From the NCBI RefSeq assembly GCF_028583425.1, contig NC_072799.1, positions 90,444,217 to 90,508,216 on the forward strand: a stretch of DNA of 64,000 bases, written 5' to 3'. Origin of the DNA: Eublepharis macularius. Its lineage: Eukaryota > Chordata > Lepidosauria > Squamata > Eublepharidae. The notes below the pieces were generated by a model. The model ran no database searches. It saw nothing but the letters and a program-made list of their open reading frames with translations, and was not told the origin of the DNA. The position numbers were made by a program, and so were the translations under genes. Each line of letters begins with the position of its first letter. The first letter of the stretch is position 1. This document shows positions 55,901 to 64,000 of the stretch, piece after piece.

Positions 55901-58866
55901 GGGGGGGAGGGAAGGGGGGGAATGGCTCTTTTTGATTTTTAAATCAAAGTAAGAAGAACAGAGACAATGGCAAGTGGTCAGAATGTACTTTCCAAGAACT
56001 TACCATGTAAGAGGTGAAAAAACAAGCCAGGCTTTGGTAAAAAGCATCTATCAGGTTGACCAAGAAGGCTGAAGATACATATGGCTGAAAAAGAAACATG
56101 GGAGAAACACGTCTTTGGCTTTAGGGAGCTACACATTTGAATAATTTAGAAACAGTGATAACTTCTGCTTGCTATGGCTATTGAACTTCCCAATAACAAA
56201 ACAACATTTGATTTATATACTGCCCTTCAGGACAACTTAAATGCCACACTCAGAGTGGTTTACAAAATGTGTTATTATTATCCTCACGATAATCATTCTG
56301 TGACGCGGGTAGGGCTAAGAGAGCTCTGAGAGAGCTGTGACTGAACCAATGTCACCCAGGCGGAGGAGTGGGGAATCAAACCTGACACTCCAGATTAGAG
56401 TCCTGCTGCTCTTAACCACTGCACCAAACTGGCTTCCAAAAGCTATACTTAGAAGTCTTGTACATTGTAACTATTTAACACTTAGCTAGACCTTAGTCTT
56501 CAGTGAGACTGAGAGGCAATCCGCTGCATACCAAATAATGGACAAGAGACAAACCATGTCAAAAAAACCCAACACACAGCCTTTTAGTTGCAAAACCAGA
56601 ACAAGAAATTCACCCAGCCATTTGCCTGCTTGCCAATAGAAACTGATTCGGTAACATTTTCTTTGCCCATTGTATTTTCAAGGAATCAACCTGGCAGCGT
56701 TACATATAATCAAGGGTCACATAACAGAGGCTTCTGAAATCTATGTCCGATATAGCCCCCTCCCATCTCTAAAGCTCATTTGCTGTGCCATATTGGCCAA
56801 ATAGTTTCACCTCAATTTCTCTCTGTTTAGTTTTAATTTATCTAGTCTGGTGGCCTCCTGGAGATTTTCACATTGACTTTTACATCATGGCTGCCCTACC
56901 ATTTAAAGTACAATGAGGCCCACATCTCTGCTGAGGCTTCCTTCCGTCCGAAACATAAGCAACAGCGGTTTACCTGGTCAGCCATCAACTGAATGCCTTG
57001 TGAATAACTTACACTACTCTTCTAAGGCCACCTTCATTCACTGCCTAGAGGCCCAGCGAACAATACTGCTTTTCATTTTGATGTCCTGGCCACGTGATTT
57101 TAACAAGGGAGTATATGTAAAAAAAAAAAATTCCGGTTCAACCATGGAGGAACAGGCATCAAAACAACAAGCAAGCCAGTCCAACTTTGAAGAAAAGAGT
57201 ACCTCAGATTTCTGACTAGTTTTGTAAAGTTGTGGAAGGTGGAGAAGGATTTCTGCAGATATATCTTTGTCCAAAACACCATAAACGATGGGTGGTACTG
57301 ATGTGAATAGAAGGTTGAAAAAAATCAGGCTCCAGTGGTCTGTCATGGGTATTCCTGAAAATCCATTGAAGAACTGGAACCAGAACAGGATGGCTACGTA
57401 TGCCTGGGGAGATGAAAAGCAACAACGGGGTGGGTGGGGAGAGGAAAAGGGGCAAACAGGAATACTGAAATGTTGGACCTACCTTGAACATTTCTTCTTC
57501 AACGGGGACGAAGTCATCCCCTGGGCTGCTCCTCCTACTTATTCCAAGGCAGGGCTTAAACTAAGAGTCTCTCCACATAAGACATCTTACATGGGAAGGC
57601 TCAAGTGTAGGGAGATGCAATGTTAGCTGGGAAGCGTAGTTTAAAAAGACGGAACCGGTGGAGATTGCTCCTCAGAGAGTTTGTTAATTTCATCTTCGCC
57701 TTCCCAAAGGCTGTCTAGGGTAGTGAAGGGAGATGAAAGGGAAGATGAAATCAACAAACCCTCTGAGGATTGATCTCCGCCGGCTCTAGAGAGGTAAAAC
57801 TGATAGCGCCTTTGGCTCTGTCTTTTTAAACTATGCTTCCCCGCTAACATTACGTCTCCCTACACTTGAGCATCCTCGTGTAAGATGTCTTGTGTAGAGA
57901 CACTACAATTAATCTGAACTTTAAGAGGACCAGTAGGGGACAGGACTTCACCAATCCTGCCCAAAACTAAGCTCCATGGAAGAAAGCTGGAACATGAGGA
58001 AAACTAGACAATTAAGCAAACTTCCTTCTGTGGAGGGTACTTGTAAGATTATTGTGCTGGAATAGAAGCAGGGCTTTTTTTCAGGGGGAACGCAGGGGAA
58101 CGGAGTTCCGGAACCTTTTGAAAAGGGTCACATGGTTGGTGGCCCCGCCCCCTGATCTCCAGACAGAGGGGAGTTGAGATTGCCCTCCGCGCCGCGGAGG
58201 AAGGAAGGAATCTGCAGAATCAGACAAGCATCGGGCTGAGAACACAGCATCTTCCGTGCACCTGCCGAGGCCTATTTCTAGCATATGGGAGACCTAAGAC
58301 AAGGAGGCACCCAAACTCTGCCTTTTAGGATGCCTGTCCTCCCATTTCCCCCTCAGATTTCTCATGCTGATGAGCGGGAAATTGTCACGGCGCAAATCCC
58401 CTTGGGGCCAGGGGTCTCTTTCAAAGCACGATCAGGCAGGCATGGTTGAAAGGGCATTTGAGGGACACCTCTGAAGCCCTGCTGCAACCAGTCAAAGACA
58501 GTGAGAAAAGGCGGGAAGCCACTATTTATTTATTCATTTGTCATTCCCTATAGTTCCAAGGCGGCTGCAGGAAACTGAGCATACGACAGCATTCCCGTTA
58601 CTTTGGGGAGGTAGCCCTGAGGGAGTCGCCACGGCTTTGAGCCGCCTGCCAAGGTGCTGAAGGGTCAAAAAGTGAGGCTTTCCCAACCACTCAGCTGGGC
58701 TGGGAGCAGCCGTGTCTGCTGACAACGGAGCGGGAGCTGATTCGGGAAGAGCAGGCAGGCTGGTTCCTGCTGAGGCCTCAGGGGGAGGGCCACGGAGACT
58801 TCTCAGACCTGTTGCAACCCAAGTGGGCAAATCAGGAGCCTCGGCCGGTACTGAGCACGGGTGGAG

Positions 58867-58964
<98 letters not shown>

Positions 58965-60919
58965 GTGAGTGAGTGAGTGAGTGAGAGAATCCTCGGGCAT
59001 TCCTAGATGACGATGGTTTGGTCTGCTGCAGTTCTGAAGCGGTGTGTTCCAGAGATTACACCTGTAAAAGAGTGTGGCCTTCTTCCTCTTGGTCGCTACA
59101 GCCAGAAGCTTTAAAGCAGCCAAGGCAGTCAATGGTTTTTGAACTGCCTTTGGCATGGTTGACGGGGGGGGGGAAAACTCCTCTTTCTTCTTTTTGGACT
59201 ACAAGGAGTTGCTGGCTAAGGGAGCCTTGCCTGGACAAGCAAGGGCAGCAGATTGGGAAGACCCACTGCCTAAGGGCCTTCTCCACCTTCCTTAGCCTAA
59301 GACCCGCCTTGTAGTGAGTAGGAGGAGTAACCCAGAGGAGGATGAGCCCCCCCCCCTCCACCAATGAAGGAGGAAAAAACATTCAGATAGTAGTCTAGAA
59401 GATGAAACACATTCTGAACATGCCAGTATTAAAAAATGGCATCCTCCCAACCTTAGAACAACAGTGAAGGAACTGTTTATTCATTAAAATATATATTTAT
59501 ACCCTGCTTTTTCCTTGTGGTTCAAGGTGGCTTACAATTCCAAAAATTAAAAACCCGTTTACCCTGCTCCTCAAGAAAATACCTGCAGTTTAAAACAAAT
59601 TAAAAGCAGATGCAAACAAAACGAGGGGTTGCTAACTGATTTTTCAGTACGGAGCCCCTGTGATTGATTATTGACATATTTACGTAACTCGAGGAGCAGT
59701 CAGGGTGGTGTACAAACCAAAAAGAAGTCCTTTGGAAAAGCCACGACAATTCGCTCAGTTTAACTCAAGGTAGAAAGAAACTTGCGATGCTTGCTTGGAA
59801 ACATATTCCAAGGTACTATTTTATTATTTATTTAACTTATAGACTGCCTCTCTGCCACATTAAGTGCTTGAGGTGGTTTATAGCAGATAAATGCAAGCAT
59901 TAAAACCGATTAATGCAATATTAAAATATAAATACAAGCATTAGAAGCCAGTAACACAATAGAATGCAAACATTAAAACTCATCCATCTCAAAGAACAGA
60001 GCCCACACTGAAACCCGTGCAGAAATTGTTAGCTGCAGCCTCTAGCCATTCTGTGCTGGTGCAGATTGCTGTCAAGTCATAACCGACTTATAGGGGCCCC
60101 TTCTGGGGTTTTCCCAGCAAGAGACTAGCAGAGGTGGTTTGCCGTTGCCTGCCACTGCAACCCTGGTCTTCCTTGGAGGTCTCCCATCCCGTTACTAACC
60201 AAGGCCGACCCTGCTTAGCTTCTGAGGTCTGATGAGATCAGGCTCACCTGGGCTATCCAGGTCAGGGCCCAGCCATCGGGCACCCTGTGCATTAACAGCC
60301 CTCCCCTCCCCACTGCTCAAGAATTTCAAAAGGTGGTTTATTTTAGCGTGAGCCTGAGGGGAGCCAGTGTGCTGTTCTTTTGGGAAAGGACTGAGGACAA
60401 CCCTGGTCAAATCCCCACTGATCTGGTGCTCTCACATAAGTTCAACTGGGACAAACTTTTTAAAGTTGTGATGCAACTTTTAAGAGTGGTTAGAGGGGCT
60501 GGCCTGTCTCAGACACACTCCCCCAACACGAAACTACAGGAAAGACCACTTTGACACACCGAGGCTTCTTATAAATGAAGCCGGATTGTCCCGACTCCTT
60601 ATTAATGCTAACAGATTGCTTGCTTTTTTGGCACAGACCATTTTTAATTGATTATCAAATGCCTCTGGAGCAGTGATCCTCCACCTCAAACAGACGGGCT
60701 GAGGCCGTATCTGCTGCCAGAATCTGCTAGTCTGCTTGTCAGTGTTGCATTCCTGGGCCCACAGCAAAACACCCCAATTTCCACCATTCCTACCAGATTC
60801 TTGTAGAAAAAATAAAGGACCATGTTGGCCAGCCGAGAGTAACACCAGTGACCGTGAACAAGCAGCAGTTTGTTGAGGTGTCTGAACTGAGAAACTGCAA
60901 AGTCGCTGGCCATCACAGC
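49835..60919 (-). CDS. ATP10D: ATP10D C-terminal part, spliced (six exons)
   Basis: Coding exons on the minus strand, in order: 60919-60794, 57403-57203, 56084-56004, 53491-53387, 52828-52641, 49961-49835. All have AG/GT borders and compatible phases (126, 201, 81, 105, 188, 127 bp), with no stop until the last. The product is the C-terminal membrane half of a class 5 P4-ATPase, a lipid flippase of the plasma membrane and endomembranes that works with a CDC50-type partner. The choice of ATP10D over ATP10A or ATP10B rests on the neighbour CORIN and on remembered sequence similarity. N-terminal exons lie beyond the window's right end. The C-terminal tail is shorter than I recall for the mammalian protein. 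Confidence 0.9.
50765..50977. repeat. Inverted retroposed repeat (AGAGTCCAGTAGCAC family)
   Basis: Contains AAGAGTCCAGTAGCACCTAT and inversely ATAGATGCCACTGGACTCTT around a short centre; exact 12 bp direct repeat TCCTAAACAAAG at 50753-50764 and 50978-50989. Confidence 0.75.
51450..51704. mobile_element. Palindromic hAT MITE, copy 7
   Basis: CAGGGCTTTTTTTCTGGG ... AAAAAAAGCCCTG; 8 bp duplication GTTATATC / GCTATATC at 51442-51449 and 51705-51712. Confidence 0.93.
52641..52828 (-). CDS. ATP10D: ATP10D exon: penultimate coding exon
   Basis: A 188 bp minus-strand exon after [28 protein letters not shown], then [20 protein letters not shown], ending STLVALFPR with the Arg codon split (AG|G). C.CNPP.NPYW is a luminal loop motif of ATP10 proteins, and the end is the last transmembrane segment leading into the cytosolic tail. 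Donor GTATTT. Confidence 0.95.
53387..53491 (-). CDS. ATP10D: ATP10D exon: TM segment
   Basis: A 105 bp minus-strand exon after [28 protein letters not shown] then [15 protein letters not shown], with the donor GTGAGT. GSDID.F.FG.P.NT..... ILLH is the ATP10 family signature in this region. It is 35 codons, phase 0-0, and in frame with its neighbours. Confidence 0.93.
53930..55640 (+). pseudogene. L2-type LINE ORF2 remnant with 3' end
   Basis: In order: [53 protein letters not shown], then [38 protein letters not shown] (the usual Y-A-D-D is Y-A-D-N) and [14 protein letters not shown], followed by the C-terminal part and a 3' UTR ending CCCGCCCTGAGCCTGC ... (CCAA)n. Many stops and frameshifts. 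It lies in an ATP10D intron, opposite strand to the gene. Confidence 0.88.
56004..56084 (-). CDS. ATP10D: ATP10D exon: short TM exon
   Basis: An 81 bp exon, minus strand, after [28 protein letters not shown] then CFFTSYM, with the donor GTAAGT. The motif DAFYQSL.CFF is conserved in ATP10 proteins at the start of a late transmembrane segment. It is 27 codons, phase 0-0. Too short for an ORF search; identified from the family motif and splice sites. Confidence 0.92.
56196..56436 (-). repeat. tRNA-derived SINE
   Basis: Full-length reverse copy of the 2061 family, from AACAACATTTGATTTATATA to CACCAAACTGGCTTCC, 110 bp from an ATP10D exon. Confidence 0.87.
57203..57403 (-). CDS. ATP10D: ATP10D exon: TM segments and luminal loop
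   Basis: A 201 bp minus-strand exon starting after TCCCCAG with [20 protein letters not shown], then [20 protein letters not shown] and [20 protein letters not shown], ending KTSQKSE before the donor GTACTC. The order FNLLFTS.PP...GVLDKD is the strongly conserved TM6-loop motif of class 5 flippases. Phase 0 at both ends. The open frame runs past the donor, so its first and last residues as an ORF are not the exon limits. Confidence 0.95.
57567..57901. mobile_element. Foldback DNA element (AGTCTCT family)
   Basis: 335 bp inverted repeat: GTCTCTCCACATAAGACATC ... GATGTCTTGTGTAGAGAC; both arms carry CTCAAGTGTAGGGAGA and AATGTTAGC. Same family as 4208-4594. It starts ~160 bp from an ATP10D exon. 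Confidence 0.8.
58069..58200. mobile_element. Half of a palindromic hAT MITE, copy 8
   Basis: Left arm only: CAGGGCTTTTTTTCAGGGGG to CCCTCCGCGCCGCGGAGG, then the return arm stops and unrelated sequence follows. Left flank AATAGAAG has no partner. Confidence 0.85.
58871..58985. repeat. Compound microsatellite (GT)n(GA)n(GTGA)n
   Basis: About 14 GT, then about 31 GA, then GTGA units, without interruption. Poly-Val and Ser-Leu frames are artefacts. Confidence 0.97.
59812..59996 (-). repeat. L2 LINE 3' UTR
   Basis: Reverse of the 3' UTR at 16610-16820 (AGTGCTTGAGGTGGTTTATA, repeated GCAAGCATTAAAACC units). Confidence 0.7.
60055..60275 (-). repeat. 5S-rRNA-headed SINE (5S-Sauria type)
   Basis: The minus strand begins with a 5S rRNA-like head: AAGCTAAGCAGGGTCGG (60205-60222) is exact for the 5S internal promoter, followed by TTAGTAACGGGATGGGAGACC. 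The non-5S body follows (TAAGTCGGTTATGACTTGACAG at 60070-60095). It is a retroposed SINE, not a working 5S gene: the ends of the 5S molecule are missing. Confidence 0.8.
60794..60919 (-). CDS. ATP10D: ATP10D exon: end of P domain, start of C-terminal TM region
   Basis: The minus-strand acceptor GTTTGCAG is followed by [20 protein letters not shown] and [22 protein letters not shown], then the donor GTAGGA. The stretch [19 protein letters not shown] is the hallmark junction of P4-ATPases between the phosphorylation domain and TM5. The exon is 126 bp, phase 0 at both ends. It is the most upstream ATP10D exon I can recognise; earlier ones should lie beyond position 64000. Confidence 0.95.
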
Positions 60920-61494
60920 CTGCAAACAAGCACAAAGGGGGTGAAATACACCAACCAGGTAGCGAGACGATGAAGCGCTACTTAACTCCCAGGTTACCTG
61001 CTCTTTCTCCTGCCCTGGGCTCACGAAAGCGACTGGTGCCGGTCATGAAGTGAGGCTCCATAAAGGCTTCTGTGCCCAACAGGCGTGGCCCTGTTTTACC
61101 CAACATCTAACTGTCTGCCTTTGTCTCGAGAAAAAAACTGTCATTTGAGTTATATCCTTTCAGTTCTTTCTCTTAGCCATCAGACCTCACTTATTACTTG
61201 ATTAGTAAATAAAGAAGTAATGATCAATTAATCCACCCACCATCTTTCTGCCTTAATATCACATTCTCCATTATACCTCTGTCCCTTCCTCACTCTTCCT
61301 TCTTCCCTTCAAAATCCCCCCCCCAGTTAACAATCATTATAATAATCAGTTACATTACAATTCATTAAAGTATTAATTTCCATCTAAGTCTTATCCTTGG
61401 CCACTGTTTCATTCATGGGAGTAAGGTAACATGGCTACTGACGATGTCGCAATTGGAACCTGATTATAGTGATTCTGTTTCCTGTTTATAATTG

Positions 61495-61600
61495 CATGTT
61501 TTAATGGTATTTATTGTTGTTGTTAGCCACCTTGAGCCTGTTCGCAGGGAGGGCGGGATATAAATCCAATAAAATAAAATAAATTAAATAAATGGTGCAT
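61495..61600 (+). repeat. L2 LINE 3' terminus
   Basis: GCCACCTTGAGCCTGTTCGC ... GGGATATAAATCC then AAATAAAATAAA; typical L2 end. Confidence 0.7.
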
Positions 61601-61629
61601 GAATTCCGGCCATTTCATTGCCTCTCAGA

Positions 61630-62682
61630 CAGGGCCATATTAGGGTGACTAGGCCGAAGCCTAGGGGCCCCACAGGGACTAGGAGCCCATCAATTTTTTT
61701 GCTGAGGCACACCCCCACATAAATTACAATTAATTGATTCTCTTATATAACCTCTATTAATAAAATAATTAACTGCTTCCTTATTGAAGTGAAACAAATT
61801 GTCTCTTATATTAAAACAAAAAGAGTCCAGTAGCACCTTTAAGACTAACCAACTTTATTGTAGCAGAAGCTTTCGAGAATCACAGTTCTCTTCGTCAGAT
61901 GCATGGAGGGCAAGAAGAAACTGGACAGATATAGAGGAGGAGTAGATGCAAACAGCTGCTTCTGATATGGATATCAGTTTGCTTCTGTTAAGGAAATCAG
62001 TTACTTCTGATAATGAGACAACCATTCATAGTCCCTATTCAGTCCCAGCCTAACTGAGCTGGGACTGAATAGGGACTATGAATGGTTGTCTCATTATCAG
62101 AAGTAACTGATTTCCTTAACAGAAGCAAACTGATATCCATATCAGAAGCAGCTGTTTGCATCTACTCCGCCCCCCCCTCCTCTATATCTGACCAGTTTCT
62201 TCTTGCCCTCCATGCATCTGACGAAGAGAACTGTGATTCTCAAAAGCTTATGCTACAATAAAGTTGGTTAGTCTTAAAGGTGCTACTGGACTCTTTTTGT
62301 TTTTGCTACTACAGACTAACACGGCTAACTCCTCTGGATATATTAAAACAATTATCCATAAATATATATTTTAATAATTAATAATAAATAAATAATAAAT
62401 AATAAAATAATTATTCACTTCAAAATATTACAGTATTGAACAATTATATCCCCAAAATGTGCTTTCCTGAACAGTTGTACTTGCGCAATAAAATTATTTT
62501 TAAAATTGTGAATAGATTCTTGAGGAGACCCTCAAAATGGATCTAGGGCTATGTACTGCGGTCTAGTACCTACCGTACCAGTGCCAGGCTGTCAGCTGTA
62601 GTGGAGTGAAAGATTGAAGTGCCGAAGAGGGCCCGAAATACCTGAAAGCCTTGGGGCTCAGCCATGGTTTAAAATGGCCCTG
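61630..62682. mobile_element. hAT-like element carrying a nested inverted repeat
   Basis: Ends CAGGGCCATATTAGGG and inversely TTTAAAATGGCCCTG, flanks CTCTCAGA / ATCACAGA (6 of 8). The AT-rich interior is split by the 61819-62338 insertion; no transposase. Confidence 0.55.
61819..62338. repeat. ~500 bp inverted repeat, retroposed family
   Basis: Arms of ~230 bp (AGAGTCCAGTAGCACCTTTA ... GTCCCTATTCAGTCCCAGC and its reverse complement) around an 8 bp centre near 62055. Exact 12 bp direct repeat TATATTAAAACA at 61807-61818 and 62339-62350. I associate this sequence with Penelope-like elements, from memory only. Confidence 0.75.
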
Positions 62683-63435
62683 ATCACAGATTACTGAAAT
62701 TACTAGAACCTTCTGATTACAGCTCACAAACAACACTGCTCTTATGAGCCAATGATGGCTGTTAGTGAAAAAGGTGCCCAAAGGGAACACATGAAACCAA
62801 GAAAGCACAGAATATCCAGAAGCTCTTTAGTGAAAATGTTTCTTGAAGATAGTCACAGCTCTGGAAATCTGATCTCAGGGTACCTTCTTCTAACATACGG
62901 TCTGATTTCTTAGGAACTTAAGAGACTGACAAGAGGGACACTGTGAAGATTGTCAGGGAAGGGGAAAGCCCACATGCTTCCTGGACCCAGCCTGCTTGCC
63001 CCTCCCCAGTGGAGCTTTTGCTCACCCCAGTCCTCCCCCATTGCGGCCTTCCCCCATCCTAGTCACAGCTTTCTCCCCTGAGACGCTCCTTACTTTAAAA
63101 AAAAGTGTACATGGGGTTGTTAAGCAAACTCATAATGTTCACCAGGATGTTGCAAGATCTTGGATGACATATTTTGTGATGTGTGTGTTTGTGCACACAC
63201 TGTTTCTCATTTTTTCCCCTTTGACCTATCTCTTTTTTATTTGGGGGATTTTTCTGCAAATCTGGGAAGTTCCCCAGGTTTGAAGACACATCTTGCCTTT
63301 CTGAATGTGGTCTCATTGTGCAGATTTTTTGATCCATGCTTTGGAGCCAGTTTGGAATTAGACATATGAGATAATGTAGAGCTGTACACTAGATGCTTTC
63401 CAGGGCACTATAACTTAACAGCTAAGCGTGTTTTT
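62683..63435. other. Sequence upstream of recognised ATP10D exons, no feature
   Basis: No repeat or exon identified; a further ATP10D exon could be hidden but none of its motifs is visible. Confidence 0.35.
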
Positions 63436-63439
63436 GTGG

Positions 63440-63960
63440 TGGATAATTTAAGACCTTATCAGGAGCGAGCAGGAGCATGAACATCACTCCCATCCTACAG
63501 TCGCTCCACTGGCTACCCATCATTTACCGTGCTTAGTTCAAGGAATAATTATTACATACAAAGTTCTTCACGGCTTTGGTCCGGCATACCTGCAGGACCG
63601 CCTCCCTCCCTACGTTCCTCCACGGCAGCTTCGCTCATCTGAACAGAGTCTCCTGCAGGTGCCAGGCTGCACACAGGTGAAGTCAGCAGCAGCCCGCACA
63701 AGAGCTTTCTCTGTGGTGGCCCCTACCCTGTGGAATGACCTGCTTGAGGAAGTCAGAAGAGCCCCCACTCTCTTGGCTGTTGGTAAACGATGCAAAACCG
63801 AACTATTCAAAAAGGCTTTTTACTCAAATGGGAGGGCTGTATTGTAGGGATGGGGTCTCAGATGCTTCACTAACGAGTTGGGGATCATAGACTTCATCAC
63901 TATTTTTGCCTTATATATTACCTGCTGCTTTAAATATGTACTCCTATGTACAACCAGCGC
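63440..63960 (+). repeat. L2 LINE fragment (ORF2 C-terminus)
   Basis: LQSLHWLPII, TYKVLHGFGPAYLQDRLPPY and RTRAFSVVAPTLWNDLLEEV then FKKAFYSNG; runs towards the window end. Confidence 0.8.
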
Positions 63961-64000
63961 TCCATGTTGTCTACTGTTAGTCCTAGAATAGATTATGTTT

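Noticed and set aside
57038..57202. ORF extension beyond the ATP10D exon ending at 57203
   Set aside because: Same reason: intron read-through after the donor GTACTC.
58803..59156. Ser-Leu and Thr-His repeat protein
   Set aside because: Translation of the GT/GA microsatellite.
60170..60265. 5S rRNA gene
   Set aside because: Only the internal part of 5S is present and it is fused to a SINE body, so it is a retroposed element.

Overview
This window is vertebrate nuclear DNA, almost certainly from a squamate reptile (lizard or snake). It has spliced genes with long introns, and its repeats are typical of squamates: tRNA-derived SINEs of the Sauria/ACA type, a 5S-rRNA-headed SINE, CR1 and L2 LINEs, DIRS-type tyrosine-recombinase retrotransposons, and many hAT and Harbinger-like foldback elements. 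Nothing here is bacterial; most open frames are chance or lie inside repeats.

Two real genes are present, converging tail to tail. On the + strand are the last five exons of CORIN (2909-2958, 9436-9610, 17332-17603, 26222-26355, 31156-31338). They encode the end of the SRCR domain and the complete trypsin-like protease domain of corin, with an uninterrupted frame and the full His/Asp/Ser triad. On the - strand are the last six recognisable coding exons of ATP10D (60794-60919, 57203-57403, 56004-56084, 53387-53491, 52641-52828, 49835-49961). They encode the end of the P-type ATPase core and the C-terminal membrane domain of a class 5 phospholipid flippase. From memory, the human neighbours have the same order and convergent orientation. 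I see no functional link between the two products; the arrangement is conserved synteny.

The rest is intronic or intergenic and dominated by mobile elements. 0-17 kb: L2 and CR1 fragments, a DIRS-like element with inverted terminal repeats and a gag-like frame (5.3-7.4 kb), a decayed tyrosine-recombinase retrotransposon (11.8-13 kb), and four copies of a palindromic hAT MITE. 18.03-22.9 kb: a 4.87 kb hAT transposon with a dead transposase. 23.5-31 kb: 3-bp-TSD foldback elements, another hAT MITE copy and a Harbinger-like element. 31.3-49.8 kb: the region between the two gene ends, with a perfect 146 bp direct duplication, DIRS pieces, a solo LTR and SINEs. 50-64 kb: ATP10D introns with an L2 reverse transcriptase, a long compound microsatellite, a 5S-derived SINE, and a ~500 bp inverted repeat nested in a hAT element.

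The strongest non-gene theme is foldback DNA: at least 20 inverted-repeat elements in five or more families. Many have target-site duplications readable directly from the sequence (8 bp for hAT, 3 bp for Harbinger-like, 9-12 bp for a retroposed family).
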